From NCBI RefSeq assembly GCF_902833225.1, contig NZ_CADFEI010000004.1:310001-374000 (forward strand): a stretch of 64,000 nt of DNA, written 5' to 3'. The notes under the pieces are model-generated. The model saw only the letters and a list, made by a program, of their open reading frames with translations, was not told the DNA's origin and did no database searches. The DNA comes from Burkholderia sp. BCC1644. GTDB taxonomy: Bacteria; Pseudomonadota; Gammaproteobacteria; Burkholderiales; Burkholderiaceae. The position numbers and the translations under genes are program-made. Positions 8,355 through 18,140 of this stretch are shown one piece after another (the first letter of the stretch is position 1; every line of letters begins with the position of its first letter).

Positions 8355-9572
8355 ATGAAGAAGATCTTGCTTGTGTTCGGGACTCGGCCGGAGGCCATCA
8401 AGATGGCACCGCTGGTGCGCGCGTTGAAGGCGCAAGCGGATGTCGACGCCCGGGTGTGCGTGACCGCGCAGCATCGGGAAATGCTCGACCAGGTACTGAC
8501 GCTGTTCGACATCAAGCCTGACTACGATCTCAACCTGATGCGGCAAAGCCAGACGCTGACCGACGTGACCACCGGCATTCTTCAGGCGATCGGCATGGTC
8601 TTCGACGATCTGCGCCCGGACGTCGTGCTGGTGCACGGCGATACGACAACCACGCTCGCGGTCAGCCTTGCGGCGTTCTACCGTTATCTGCCGGTCGGGC
8701 ACGTGGAGGCCGGGCTGCGCAGCGGCGACATCTGGTCGCCGTGGCCGGAGGAGCTGAATCGCCGCGTGACCGATGCGGTGTCGTCGTGGCATTTCGCGCC
8801 GACAGGGCAGGCGCGCGACAACCTGCTCAGCGAGGGCGTGCCGGGCAGCGGCGTCTCGCTGACCGGCAATACCGTGATCGATGCGTTGCACGAGGTCAAA
8901 CGCATGCTGGACCGCACGTCCACGCTGTCGGACAAGGTCGCCGCGTATTTTCCGTTTCTCGAGCCGTCGCGGCGCGTCGTGCTGATCACCGGCCATCGCC
9001 GCGAGAGTTTCGGTGAACCGTTCCAGCACTTCTGCGAGGCGCTCTGTACGCTCGCGGGCCGCTATCGCGACGCGCAGTTCGTCTATCCGCTGCACATGAA
9101 TCCGAACGTGCGGGAGCCGGCGCGCGCGCGGCTCGGCGGCGTGCCGAACATCTACCTGATCGAGCCGCAGGAATACCTTTCGTTCGTATTCCTGATGTCC
9201 CGCGCGCATTTCATCATCACCGATTCGGGCGGCATTCAGGAAGAAGGACCGGCGCTCGGCAAGCCCGTGCTCGTCACGCGCGAGACGACCGAGCGGCCCG
9301 AGGCGATCCAGGCCGGCACCGCGCGGCTCGTCGGCACGGACCAGGAGCGGATCGTGTGGGAGGCATCGCGCCTGTTCGACAGCGAGAGCGCTTACGAGGA
9401 AATGTCGCGAGCGAGCAATCCGTACGGCGACGGTCACGCGAGCGAGCGAATCGTTCACGCGCTGATGCGCACGCCGGGCGTGACGACGAAGACGACCAGC
9501 TTCTCGATGGGGGCCGCGGAGATGCCGTTCAACGCGCTCACGCTGGGGTTGCAGGCGTTGCGGTCGCCGTGA
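8355..9572 (+). CDS. wecB: UDP-N-acetylglucosamine 2-epimerase (non-hydrolysing)
   Basis: The protein has 405 residues; the E. coli enzyme has about 376, so the C-terminus is somewhat extended. It interconverts UDP-GlcNAc and UDP-ManNAc in the cytoplasm. Residues 9-19 carry the family motif [12 protein letters not shown]96 (HGDTTTT), E118 (HVEAGLR) and E132 (PEELNR) correspond to the known catalytic D95, E117 and E131 of E. coli WecB, and ITGHRRESF holds the conserved His. The start has a GAGG-type site (GAGGATAACG). It is transcribed away from the exopolysaccharide operon and probably supplies ManNAc precursors to it. Confidence 0.92.
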   Translation: MKKILLVFGTRPEAIKMAPLVRALKAQADVDARVCVTAQHREMLDQVLTLFDIKPDYDLNLMRQSQTLTDVTTGILQAIGMVFDDLRPDVVLVHGDTTTTLAVSLAAFYRYLPVGHVEAGLRSGDIWSPWPEELNRRVTDAVSSWHFAPTGQARDNLLSEGVPGSGVSLTGNTVIDALHEVKRMLDRTSTLSDKVAAYFPFLEPSRRVVLITGHRRESFGEPFQHFCEALCTLAGRYRDAQFVYPLHMNPNVREPARARLGGVPNIYLIEPQEYLSFVFLMSRAHFIITDSGGIQEEGPALGKPVLVTRETTERPEAIQAGTARLVGTDQERIVWEASRLFDSESAYEEMSRASNPYGDGHASERIVHALMRTPGVTTKTTSFSMGAAEMPFNALTLGLQALRSP

Positions 9573-10278
9573 GCCGGGCTGCGCGATAGCGTCTTCCGTA
9601 TCGTTCGTTGCCGTCACACAAGGATCCGGTTCGGTCGTCAGGCCGGCCGGATCGTTGCATTTGTGCGACCAGGAACGAATTTCCCCGCCGGGTTCAAAAG
9701 TGCTTTCGTCGAATGTCTCTTTCCCGGTACAGCGCCGGGCACGGATACTTCGGCGGATACCCGCCCCGCATCGACCGGCATTCACTTTGAAGCCCAGCTG
9801 TCCGAGCAACTGGAAGGACTCCGGCAGCGGCAGTTTTCCGGCAAGCCAGTGGTGTTCGTCGGGTAACGGAAGCGACCCACGCGCGTGAAGCGCCGCATCC
9901 GGCGGGCCAGCGCACAACCGCCGCACATCAGTTAAAGTTGGATCCCAGCTCAATCCCCATACGAATCCGCCCGCCCGGGCGATGTCGAAGTTGCGCGGGC
10001 GGGACGTCGTGCGCGGGTGACGATGATCCGGGCTGCGGTTTCTGGCAGCCCCGACAGGATCGCGTTGCCTGAGCGACGGTTCGCGTGGGGCAGAATCGGG
10101 ACCCGCGGGCGCCCGCTTTCGACCGGAGTCATGCGCCCGGCAGTCATCGGCGCCGATAGCGCATCAACCGCCGGTTCTTCCGGCGAAGCAGTCCACCAGG
10201 CGGTGCCGGGTCGGCACCGTTCGAATCCCCACACGGCACCCGTGGTGCGACGCGGGCGCCTCGACCAGGAGGTGAACG
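9573..10278. other. Intergenic stretch without a convincing gene
   Basis: Just after wecB, GATCCGG and CCGGATC (9623-9653) form a 7-bp hairpin with a 17-nt loop and only a weak T-rich tail, so it is at best a poor terminator. Short frames around 9660-9960 on both strands have some protein-like character but no family, start signal or usual length. They may be a decayed gene remnant. A tRNA-like TTCGAATCC at 10229 has no matching stem. Confidence 0.4.
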
Positions 10279-10740
10279 ATGATCACGCTGACCGTCAACG
10301 GTAGCGAGCAGCACTTCGACGGCAATCCCGAGATGCCGTTGCTCTGGTATCTGCGCGACGTCCTCGGCCATACCGGCACCAAGTTCGGCTGCGGGATGGC
10401 GCTGTGCGGCGCGTGTACCGTGCATCTCGACGGCGTCGCGATCCGGTCCTGCATCACGCCCGTTGCGGCGGCTTCCGGAAAGCGCGTGACGACGATCGAG
10501 GGACTGTCGACGGACCTGACCCATCCGCTGCAGCAGGCGTGGCAGGAACTGAACGTCGCGCAATGCGGCTACTGCCAGTCCGGGCAGATCATGCAGGCCG
10601 CGTCGCTGCTGAAGACGAATCCCCATCCGAGCGACGCCGACATCGACGATGCGATGTCCGGCAACATCTGCCGCTGCGGCACCTACACGCGCATTCGCGC
10701 GGCGATCCGGCTGGCCGTGCGCCGCGGAGGTGCCGCATGA
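10279..10740 (+). CDS. iorA: (2Fe-2S)-binding small subunit of a molybdenum hydroxylase (IorA-like)
   Basis: The protein has 153 residues, the usual length of isoquinoline 1-oxidoreductase alpha-type subunits. The N-terminal plant-type cluster ligands are C38, C43, C46 and C58 ([17 protein letters not shown]). The second cluster uses C96, C99, C131 and C133 (CGYCQSGQ...ICRCG). It passes electrons from the molybdenum subunit to an acceptor. The start follows AGGAGGTGAACG. It overlaps the large subunit by an ATGA. The real substrate (an N-heterocycle or an aldehyde) cannot be read from the sequence, so the symbol is by family. Confidence 0.85.
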   Translation: MITLTVNGSEQHFDGNPEMPLLWYLRDVLGHTGTKFGCGMALCGACTVHLDGVAIRSCITPVAAASGKRVTTIEGLSTDLTHPLQQAWQELNVAQCGYCQSGQIMQAASLLKTNPHPSDADIDDAMSGNICRCGTYTRIRAAIRLAVRRGGAA

Positions 10741-13061
10741 GCGCGCGCGAACCCTCCGTCCACAACGAAAGCCGTCGCGCGCTGCTGCTCGGCTTCGCGT
10801 CCGGCGGGCTGCTGCTCGCATTCGGCGTGCCGTCGCTCGCGCACGCGGCCGCGCCGGTGCAGCCGCCCGTCAGCGCGAATCCGCAATACGGCGGCGCCGG
10901 GATGCCGCACGGGTTGCGCGACGATCCGCACCTGTTCGTCGCGATCGCACCGGACGGCACCGTTACCGTGACCTGCATCCGCTCGGAGATGGGGCAGGGT
11001 GTGCGCACGAGCGTCGCACTCGTGGTCGCCGACGAGCTGGGCGCCGACTGGGCGCGCGTGAAGGTCGCGCAGGCCGTCGGCGACGAGCCGCGCTACGGCA
11101 ACCAGAACACCGACGGGTCGCGCAGTTTGCGCCAGAGCTTCGCCGCGCTGCGCCGGGCCGGTGCGGCCGCGCGCACGATGCTCGAGCAGGCGGCCGCGGC
11201 CGCGTGGGGCGTCGATGCGGGGCAGGTCAAGGCGACGGTACACGAGGTCGTCGACACGAAGAGCGGGCGCAAGCTCGGCTTCGGCGAGCTCGCGGCGAAA
11301 GCGGCCGCGTTGCCGGCGCCCGACATGAAGACACTCGCGTTGAAGGCGCCGGCCGAATTCCGCTATATCGGCAAGGGCAAGACCGCGCTGATCGATGGGC
11401 GCGACATCGTCGGCGGTCGTGCGCATTACGGGATCGACACGCGGCTCGACGGCATGCTGTATGCGGTCGTTGCGCGACCGCCGGCCTACGGCGACACGGT
11501 CGCGTCATTCGACGCAGCGGCGGCCGGGAAGCTGCCGGGCGTCGTCAAGGTCGTGCAGCTCGCGTCGGCGCCGCTGCCTTCCGGCTTCCAGCCGCTCGGC
11601 GGTGTGGCCGTCGTCGCGCGCGACACGTGGACGGCCATCCAGGCGCGCGCGCTGTTGAAGATCGACTGGAAGCGCGGACCCAACGCGGGCTACGACTCGG
11701 CCGAATATCGCAAGGCACTCGAGGCGGCCGCCGCGCAGCCGGGCGACGTGATCCGCAACGACGGCGATGCGGCCGCGGCGCTCGCCGGCGCCGCGAAACG
11801 CGTGCGCGCGACGTACTACATCCCGCATCTCGCACACGCGACGATGGAGCCGCCCGCTGCCGTCGCGCGCGTCGCCGACGGCGGCTGCGAAGTATGGACC
11901 TGTACGCAGGCGCCGCAGACCACGCGCGACGAGATCGCGAAGGCGCTCGCGTTGCCGGCCGAGCGCGTGACCGTCAACGTGACGCTGCTCGGCGGCGGGT
12001 TCGGCCGCAAGTCGAAACCCGACTACGTGGTGGAGGCCGCGCTGCTGTCGAAGGCGATCGGCGCGCCCGTGAAGCTGACGTTTACGCGCGAGGACGACAT
12101 CGCGCACGATTATTTCCACGCGGTGTCGCTCGAAGCGTTCGACGGCGGGATCGATGCGTCGGGGAACGTGGTCGCGTGGCAGCATCGCACGGTCGCGCCG
12201 TCGATCCAGTCGACCTTCAAGACGGGCATCGTGCACGAGCAGCCGGGCGAACTCGCGCAAGGGATCGCGGATCTGCCGTTCGCGATTCCGAACGTCCGGA
12301 TCGAAAATCCGGCGGCCGTTGGGCACACGCGGATCGGCTGGTTCCGTTCGGTCTACAACATCCCGCATGCGTTCGGCATCCAGAGCTTCGTGTCGGAGCT
12401 CGCGCATGCGGCCGGCCGCGATCCGAAGGATTTCCTGCTCGAGCTGATCGGGCCCGCGCGGCGCTTCGAGCCGCACATCACGGTGAAGAACGTGAACTAC
12501 GGCGAGGATCCCGCGCTGTACCCGGTCGATACGGGGCGGCTGAGGCGCGTGGTCGAGACGGTCGCGCGCGAGGCCGGCTGGGGGCGCAAGCTGCCGAAGG
12601 GGCACGGGCTCGGGATCGCCGCGCATCGCAGCTTCGTGTCGTACACGGCGGCCGTTTGCGAGGTGCAGGTCGACGCGGACGGCAAGATCACGGTGCCGCG
12701 CGTCGACATTGCGATCGACTGCGGGCCGCAGGTCAATCCGGAGCGCGTGCGCTCGCAGCTCGAGGGCGCGGTGGTGATGGGGCTCGGCATCGCGCTGCAT
12801 GGCGAGATCACGTTCAAGGACGGTCATCCGGAGCAGAGCAACTTCAACGGCTTCCAGGTGCTGAGAATGAACGAGGCGCCGCGCGAGATCCGCGTGCATC
12901 TCGTTGCACCGGACGACTTCACGGCGCCGCTCGGCGGCGTCGGCGAGCCGGGCCTGCCGCCCGTGGCGCCGGCGCTGACCAACGCGATCTTCGCGGCGAC
13001 CGGCACACGCATCCGCAGCCTGCCGGTTGCCGATCAGCTTGCGAAGCCGCAGGCGAGTTGA
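10737..13061 (+). CDS. iorB: Molybdopterin-binding large subunit, xanthine dehydrogenase family (IorB-like)
   Basis: The protein has 774 residues, matching the ~750-residue IorB/aldehyde dehydrogenase type rather than three-subunit xanthine dehydrogenases. The N-terminus [19 protein letters not shown] looks like a Tat signal, so the complex may work in the periplasm or at the membrane. Further features are LRSEMGQG-type cofactor segments ([16 protein letters not shown]), the [13 protein letters not shown] loop and the C-terminal [15 protein letters not shown] motif containing the active-site Glu. The ATGA overlap with iorA gives coupled translation. No FAD subunit or MoCo insertion factor is next to it. 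Confidence 0.85.
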   Translation: MSAREPSVHNESRRALLLGFASGGLLLAFGVPSLAHAAAPVQPPVSANPQYGGAGMPHGLRDDPHLFVAIAPDGTVTVTCIRSEMGQGVRTSVALVVADELGADWARVKVAQAVGDEPRYGNQNTDGSRSLRQSFAALRRAGAAARTMLEQAAAAAWGVDAGQVKATVHEVVDTKSGRKLGFGELAAKAAALPAPDMKTLALKAPAEFRYIGKGKTALIDGRDIVGGRAHYGIDTRLDGMLYAVVARPPAYGDTVASFDAAAAGKLPGVVKVVQLASAPLPSGFQPLGGVAVVARDTWTAIQARALLKIDWKRGPNAGYDSAEYRKALEAAAAQPGDVIRNDGDAAAALAGAAKRVRATYYIPHLAHATMEPPAAVARVADGGCEVWTCTQAPQTTRDEIAKALALPAERVTVNVTLLGGGFGRKSKPDYVVEAALLSKAIGAPVKLTFTREDDIAHDYFHAVSLEAFDGGIDASGNVVAWQHRTVAPSIQSTFKTGIVHEQPGELAQGIADLPFAIPNVRIENPAAVGHTRIGWFRSVYNIPHAFGIQSFVSELAHAAGRDPKDFLLELIGPARRFEPHITVKNVNYGEDPALYPVDTGRLRRVVETVAREAGWGRKLPKGHGLGIAAHRSFVSYTAAVCEVQVDADGKITVPRVDIAIDCGPQVNPERVRSQLEGAVVMGLGIALHGEITFKDGHPEQSNFNGFQVLRMNEAPREIRVHLVAPDDFTAPLGGVGEPGLPPVAPALTNAIFAATGTRIRSLPVADQLAKPQAS

Positions 13062-13079
13062 CGCACAATACCCCCGCAC

Positions 13080-13100
13080 CGGGCCGCATCATGCGGCCCG
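13080..13100. repeat. Perfect 21-bp palindrome between iorB and the aldolase gene
   Basis: The arm CGGGCCGCAT, a central C at 13090 and the exact reverse complement form a 10-bp dyad. As RNA it folds into a strong GC hairpin without a following U-tract. It lies 18 nt after the iorB stop and 32 nt before the next start, so it may limit read-through, protect mRNA ends or be an operator. Confidence 0.55.
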
Positions 13101-13132
13101 CTTCGCACCAACCTGTCGACAAGGAGTGTGAC

Positions 13133-13900
13133 GTGGCCTCATCCGATATCAGTGTGCAGCAGGCGGTTTCTCCCGCCGAATGGGATGCGCGAGTCAACCT
13201 GGCGGCGGCCTATCGCCTGACCGCGCTGTTCGGCTGGGACGATCTCGTGTTCACCCATATTTCGGCGCGCGTGCCCGGCCCGGAACACCATTTCCTGATC
13301 AATCCGTACGGGATGATGTTCGACGAGATCACGGCGTCGTCGCTGGTCAAGATCGATCTCGACGGTCGCAAGGTGTCCGAATCGCCATACGAGATCAACC
13401 CGGCCGGCTTCACGATTCACAGCGCGGTGCATGCGGCCCGCGACGACGCGCGGTGCGTGATGCATACGCATTCGATCAACGGCGTCGCCGTGTCGGCGCA
13501 GGAAGCCGGCTTGTTGCCGCTGTCGCAACAGTCGCTCGGTGTGCTGGCGTCGCTCGGGTATCACGACTACGAAGGCATCGCGCTCAACGAGGGCGAGAAG
13601 GCGCGCCTCGTGCGCGACCTCGGCGGCAACACGAACCTGATGCTGCGCAATCACGGATTGTTGACGGTCGGCGCGACGCCGGCCGACGCGTTCGTCGCGA
13701 TGTACTTCTTCGAGGCAGCCTGCATGATCCAGGTCCGCGCGCAGGCCGGCGGCTCGGCGCTGCTGCCGATCGCGCAACCGATTCTCGACGGCATCAGGCA
13801 GCAGATCGCCGCGGTCACGCGCGGAATGGGGGCCGGGGCGCTCGTCTGGCCCGGCCTGCTGCGCCGGCTCGATCGACGCAATCCGGGGTACGCGGACTAA
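13133..13900 (+). CDS. Class II aldolase/adducin-family protein
   Basis: The protein has 255 residues and starts with GTG at 13133, chosen because AAGGAG lies 7 nt upstream and the family match begins right after it. Zinc-ligand candidates are H111-T-H113 (VMHTHS) and H174 (LRNHGLLTVG), in the order known for fuculose-1-phosphate aldolase. The alpha-adducin-like branch often lacks a proven aldolase activity, so the substrate is open. It follows iorAB in the same direction but after a 21-bp palindrome and may be expressed separately. Confidence 0.8.
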   Translation: MASSDISVQQAVSPAEWDARVNLAAAYRLTALFGWDDLVFTHISARVPGPEHHFLINPYGMMFDEITASSLVKIDLDGRKVSESPYEINPAGFTIHSAVHAARDDARCVMHTHSINGVAVSAQEAGLLPLSQQSLGVLASLGYHDYEGIALNEGEKARLVRDLGGNTNLMLRNHGLLTVGATPADAFVAMYFFEAACMIQVRAQAGGSALLPIAQPILDGIRQQIAAVTRGMGAGALVWPGLLRRLDRRNPGYAD

Positions 13901-13911
13901 CCCGCTCGTCG

Positions 13912-13940
13912 TTGTCGTTTGCGAACGGTCGTGCTAAATT
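13912..13940 (+). promoter_or_regulatory. Candidate sigma-70 promoter of the acyl-CoA dehydrogenase gene
   Basis: TTGTCG at 13912-13917 and TAAATT at 13935-13940 are 17 bp apart, with four of six matches each. They lie about 70 nt before the start codon. A GTGCT/AGCAC inverted repeat overlaps the -10. Confidence 0.3.
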
Positions 13941-14010
13941 TGCCGCCAGCACTTGCGGTCATGAAACCCTTCATTCGGCTGACAAAGCCGGCACCCCGGG
14001 AGGCAGCACG

Positions 14011-15840
14011 ATGAGCCTGTTGATGTCGCGACGCGATCTCGCGTTCCTGCTGTATGACTGGCTCGACGCCGAAGCGCTCGTCGCGCTGCCGCGCTTCGCG
14101 GAGCACAGTCGCGAGACCTTCGATGCGGTGCTCGACACCAGCGAGCGGATTGCCGAGGATCTGTTCGCGCCGCATGCGGCGCGCGGCGATCGCGAGGAGC
14201 CGCATTTCGACGGCGAGCGCGTGACGCTGATTCCTGAAGTCGAACCGGCCGTGCGCGCGTTCGCGGATGCCGGGCTGATCGCCGCGGGCCATGACGAAGC
14301 GCTCGGTGGCATGCGGTTGCCGAAACTGGTCGAAGCCGCGTCGTTCCTGTTCTTCCAGGCCGCGAACATCGCAACGGCCGCCTATCCGTTCCTGACCGTC
14401 GCCAACGCGAACCTGCTCGTCGCGCACGGCAGCCCCGCGCAGATCGACGCGTTCGCGCGCCCGGAACTGGAAGGGCGCTTCCTCGGCACGATGTGTCTGT
14501 CCGAGCCGCAAGCCGGCTCGTCGCTGTCCGACATCGCGACGCGCGCCGATTTCGAGGGCGACTCGCCGCTCGGCCCGCGCTACCGGCTGACCGGCAACAA
14601 GATGTGGATTTCCGGCGGCGAACACGAGCTGGCGGAGAACATCGTCCACCTCGTGCTCGCGAAGATTCCCGACGAACACGGCCGGCTGCAGTCCGGCACG
14701 CGCGGCATTTCGCTGTTCATCGTGCCCAAGTACCTGCCGGGCGCCGGCGGCGCCGCGCGGGGCGAGCACAACGACGTGGTGCTCGCGGGGCTGAACCACA
14801 AGATGGGCTATCGCGGCACCACCAACTGCCTGCTGAACTTCGGCGAAGGCACGCGCTATCGTCCCGACGGGCGCGCGGGCGCGATCGGCTATCTGATCGG
14901 CAAGCCGAACCACGGCCTCGCATACATGTTCCACATGATGAACGAGGCGCGCATCGGGGTCGGCGCGGGCGCGGTGGCGCTCGGCTATACCGGTTATCTG
15001 CACGCGCTCGACTATGCGCGCAACCGGCCGCAGGGGCGTCCGCTCGGGCCGGCCGGCAAGGATGCGGCCGCGCCGCAGGCGCCGATCGTCGAACATCCGG
15101 ACGTGCGGCGCATGCTGCTCGCGCAGAAGGCCTATGTCGAAGGCGGTCTCGCGCTGATCCTGTACTGCGCGAAGCTGGTCGACGAAGCCCGCGCGCATGA
15201 CGATGAAGCGGCGCGCGCGCATGCCACGCGCCTGCTCGACATCCTCACGCCGATTGCGAAAAGCTGGCCGTCGCAGTGGTGTCTCGCCGCGAACGACCTC
15301 GCGATCCAGGTGCACGGCGGCTACGGCTACACGCGCGACTACGCGGTCGAGCGGCTCTACCGCGACAACCGGTTGAATCCGATTCACGAAGGCACGCACG
15401 GAATCCAGGCGCTCGACCTGCTGGGCCGCAAGGCCGTGCAGGACGACGGTGCGCTGCTGCGTGCGCTCGACGCACGGATCGGCGCGACGGTCGAACGGGC
15501 GCGGGCGCTGGATCCCGGCACCCGCGACCAGGCCGATGCGCTGGCAGGGCGCTGGGCACGACTGTGCGACGTCACGCAGCAGCTGAGCGCGATCGGCGAT
15601 CCGCAGACGCGGCTGGCGAACGCGAGCGTCTATCTCGAAGCGTTCGGCCATCTCGTCGTCGCATGGCTGTGGCTCGACGTGACGCTTGCGGCGCACGGGC
15701 GCGGCGGCGATTTCCACGACGGCAAGCGTGCGGCGGCCCGGTATTTTTACCACTGGGAGCTGCCGAAGGTGGATGCGCAGCTCGACCTGCTGTCGAGCGT
15801 CGACACGACGACGCTCGACATGCAGGATGCGTGGTTCTGA
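14011..15840 (+). CDS. Acyl-CoA dehydrogenase, long form (DmdC-like)
   Basis: The protein has 609 residues, which fits the ~600-residue acyl-CoA dehydrogenase branch with an extra C-terminal helical domain rather than the ~380-residue classical enzymes. The FAD/substrate segments MCLSEPQAGSSLSDIATRA and KMWISGGEHEL are clear. I-H-E460-G-T-H-G-I-Q carries the likely catalytic glutamate; Asn is commoner than the second His in this loop. It introduces a 2,3-double bond into an acyl-CoA with electron transfer to ETF. The acyl group is unknown. A zinc-less quinone oxidoreductase gene follows. Confidence 0.85.
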   Translation: MSLLMSRRDLAFLLYDWLDAEALVALPRFAEHSRETFDAVLDTSERIAEDLFAPHAARGDREEPHFDGERVTLIPEVEPAVRAFADAGLIAAGHDEALGGMRLPKLVEAASFLFFQAANIATAAYPFLTVANANLLVAHGSPAQIDAFARPELEGRFLGTMCLSEPQAGSSLSDIATRADFEGDSPLGPRYRLTGNKMWISGGEHELAENIVHLVLAKIPDEHGRLQSGTRGISLFIVPKYLPGAGGAARGEHNDVVLAGLNHKMGYRGTTNCLLNFGEGTRYRPDGRAGAIGYLIGKPNHGLAYMFHMMNEARIGVGAGAVALGYTGYLHALDYARNRPQGRPLGPAGKDAAAPQAPIVEHPDVRRMLLAQKAYVEGGLALILYCAKLVDEARAHDDEAARAHATRLLDILTPIAKSWPSQWCLAANDLAIQVHGGYGYTRDYAVERLYRDNRLNPIHEGTHGIQALDLLGRKAVQDDGALLRALDARIGATVERARALDPGTRDQADALAGRWARLCDVTQQLSAIGDPQTRLANASVYLEAFGHLVVAWLWLDVTLAAHGRGGDFHDGKRAAARYFYHWELPKVDAQLDLLSSVDTTTLDMQDAWF

Positions 15841-15883
15841 ACGTTATGTCACCGACATTCCGGAATGCAGACGATATCGCGGG

Positions 15884-15900
15884 TGCCGGCTCTGCCGGCA
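15884..15900 (+). repeat. 7-bp hairpin in the gap before the quinone oxidoreductase
   Basis: TGCCGGC-TCT-GCCGGCA forms a perfect stem with a 3-nt loop, 44 nt after the acyl-CoA dehydrogenase stop. A second GC-rich imperfect hairpin (GGCGGG...CCCGCC) follows at about 15924. No U-tract follows either one, so an mRNA stability or weak termination role is possible. Confidence 0.35.
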
Positions 15901-15987
15901 TCGCGTACTCGTCGTGAACCTGCCGGGCGGGGGCCTCCCGCCGGCCGAACCGATGCGCGGCCGCGCCGTGCAAGGAGAGAGAAACGC

Positions 15988-16968
15988 ATGAAAGCCCTGT
16001 TGTGTACCGCATTCGGCCCGATCGACAGTTTGCGTATCGAGGACGTCGCGATTCCCGAACCGGCTGCCGGCCAGGTGCGGATCCAGGTGAAGGCGGCGTC
16101 GCTCAATTTTCCCGACGCGCTGATCGTCCAGGGGTTGTATCAGGTGAAGCCGGCGCTGCCGTTCTCGCCGGGCGCCGAGTTCGCCGGCGTGATCGACGCG
16201 GTCGGTGAGGGCGTGACCGCCTGGCGGCCGGGCGATGCCGTGGTCGCGTTCACCGGGCACGGCGGGTTCGCGGAGCAGTGCGTGGCCGACGTGCACCAGA
16301 TCGCCGCGCTGCCGCCGGGGATGTCGTTCGAGCAGGGCGCGGCGCTCGTGCTCGCCTACGGTACGTCGCTGCACGCGTTGCAGCAGCGCGCGCGATTGCA
16401 GGCGGGCGAGACGCTGCTCGTGCTGGGTGCGGCGGGCGGGGTCGGGATCGCCGCGATCGAGATCGCGAAGGCGCTCGGCGCGCGCGTGATTGCCGCGGCG
16501 TCGAGCGCGGACAAGCTCGCGCTGTGTCGTGAAGCCGGTGCGGACGAGACGATCGACTATGCGACCGAAGACCTGCGCCGCCGCGTGGACGAACTGACCG
16601 GCGGGCGCGGTGCCGACGTCGTCTACGATCCGGTGGGCGGCGCATACACCGAGGCGGCGCTGCGTGCGACCGCGTGGCGCGGCCGGTTCCTCGTCGTCGG
16701 GTTCGCGGCCGGCGAGATTCCGAAGATCGCGCTGAACCTCGCGCTGCTCAAGGAGCGCGACATCCTCGGCGTGTTCTGGGGCGATGCGGTGCGCCGCGAC
16801 CCGGCGCAGCATGTCGCGAACATGCGGCTGCTCGCCGAATGGTTCGCGGCCGGCAAGGTGCGACCGGCGATCACCGAGCGCGTGTCGCTGGCCGGCGCGG
16901 CCGATGCGATCGCGCGGATGGCGAACCGGCAGGTAATGGGCAAGGTGGTGATCCTGCCGGGCGCGTGA
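15988..16968 (+). CDS. NADPH:quinone oxidoreductase (MDR family, zinc-free)
   Basis: The protein has 326 residues, the normal size of the quinone-oxidoreductase branch of the medium-chain dehydrogenases. The start follows AAGGAGAGAGAAACGC. The Rossmann motif LVLGAAGGVGIAAIEIAKAL lies near residue 145, and the catalytic-zinc Cys/His set of alcohol dehydrogenases is absent. The family passes hydride from NADPH to quinones or reduces enoyl substrates. It lies 147 nt downstream of the acyl-CoA dehydrogenase on the same strand, so the two may act on the same compound. Confidence 0.85.
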   Translation: MKALLCTAFGPIDSLRIEDVAIPEPAAGQVRIQVKAASLNFPDALIVQGLYQVKPALPFSPGAEFAGVIDAVGEGVTAWRPGDAVVAFTGHGGFAEQCVADVHQIAALPPGMSFEQGAALVLAYGTSLHALQQRARLQAGETLLVLGAAGGVGIAAIEIAKALGARVIAAASSADKLALCREAGADETIDYATEDLRRRVDELTGGRGADVVYDPVGGAYTEAALRATAWRGRFLVVGFAAGEIPKIALNLALLKERDILGVFWGDAVRRDPAQHVANMRLLAEWFAAGKVRPAITERVSLAGAADAIARMANRQVMGKVVILPGA

Positions 16969-17043
16969 TCGCCGCCCGGCGCACGGCGGCGCGATGCGTG
17001 CCGCGTGTGCCGTTGCGACGCTTGCACGGCGCGCCAGCGGCCG

Positions 17044-17961
17044 CTATGCGACGCGGTTCAGCTCCTCGAAGCCCGCAACGAGCGCGTCGAGCAGATGGCG
17101 CACCGCGGGCACCATCCCGCGCCGCGTCGGGAAGATCGCGTGAACGAGCGCCGTCGGTGCCGACAGCGCGGGCAGCAGGTGGAGCAGCCGGCCGGCCTGC
17201 AGGTCGGCGCTGACCAGATCTCGCGGCAATTCGGCCACGCCGATTCCGTCGAGCGCGGCAAGCCGCAGGCTTGCCAGATCGTCGGTCGCCAGTCGCGGTC
17301 GATGTGAGAACGAGATGGCGCGCCCGTCGGCGTCCGTCAGGTTCCACACGAACCGGTCGCCGTTGCTGGCCGTCGACACCGTCGGCCAGTCCTTCAGGCT
17401 GTCGATCGACCCGGGCGCCGGAAAGCGGGCGGCCAGCGCCGGGCTCGCCACGAGAATCCGGTACGACAGCCCGAGCTGCCGAACCGCAAGATCGGTGTTC
17501 TCCAGCGGCGGCACCCGCACACGGATCGCGAAATCCAGCCCTTCCTCGACCACGTCGACCCGCCGGTTGGTCGCATCGAGCCGCACCTGAACCTGCGGAT
17601 TGTGCTCGATATAGCGCGCGACGATCGCGGCGACACCCGAACTCAGCAAACCGACCGGGCAACTGATGCGCACGGTGCCCTGCGGCTGGGTGCGCGTGCG
17701 GTCGACGATGTCCTTCGCGGCTTGGGATTCGGCGACCAGCGCGACGCAATGCTGATGGAACTGCCGCCCGGTTTCCGTCAGCGACAGGCTGCGGCTCGTG
17801 CGATTGAGCAGCCGCACGCCGAGTTCCTCCTCGAGCGCGCGGATGCGCCGGCTGAGCTTCGACGTTTGCACGCCGAGGCTGCGGGCGGCGGCCGTGAAGC
17901 TGCCGTGTTCAACCACTTCCGCGAACAGCCGGAGATCGTTCAGGTCGGCGATGGGGTTCAT
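17044..17961 (-). CDS. LysR-family transcriptional regulator
   Basis: The protein has 305 residues. The N-terminal winged helix (LNDLRLFAEVVEHGSFTAAARSLGVQTSKLSRRIRALEEELG) is complete and is followed by a full substrate-binding domain to residue ~300. It is divergent from pirin across 179 nt and probably controls pirin and doxX as well as itself. The effector is unknown. This subgroup (AaeR/DhcR-like with PVGLLSSGVAAI) often answers to quinone or electrophile stress, which would fit its neighbours. Confidence 0.85.
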   Translation of the reverse strand: MNPIADLNDLRLFAEVVEHGSFTAAARSLGVQTSKLSRRIRALEEELGVRLLNRTSRSLSLTETGRQFHQHCVALVAESQAAKDIVDRTRTQPQGTVRISCPVGLLSSGVAAIVARYIEHNPQVQVRLDATNRRVDVVEEGLDFAIRVRVPPLENTDLAVRQLGLSYRILVASPALAARFPAPGSIDSLKDWPTVSTASNGDRFVWNLTDADGRAISFSHRPRLATDDLASLRLAALDGIGVAELPRDLVSADLQAGRLLHLLPALSAPTALVHAIFPTRRGMVPAVRHLLDALVAGFEELNRVA

Positions 17962-18140
17962 GGCGGCGGCTCCGTTCGGCTAGATCGTTCTACTGGGAGC
18001 AATGATACGTTGCCGTTCAGGAGATATGCGATCGATCTTTGCGAAATTAGCATTCATCCCATGTTCGGTGCCGTGCAGAAACCCGCAAGGCACCGCCAGG
18101 CAACCGCCCGTCGTTCGGGCCGCAGGAAAAGGAGGCGGAC

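Noticed and set aside
7968-9953. A 661-codon open frame on the minus strand over wecB and its upstream region
   Set aside because: Antisense to a certain wecB; the parts outside wecB show no family likeness.
9660-9960. Possible short genes or a gene remnant after wecB
   Set aside because: Both strands give protein-like stretches of 30-60 residues, but there is no start signal, family or conserved length to support either.
10210-10255. tRNA-like TTCGAATCC near 10229
   Set aside because: The flanking bases do not form a 5-bp T-stem and no acceptor or anticodon arm fits.
13139-13777. A 212-codon minus-strand frame over the aldolase gene
   Set aside because: Mirror frame of the class II aldolase gene, which has clear zinc-ligand motifs and a ribosome site.
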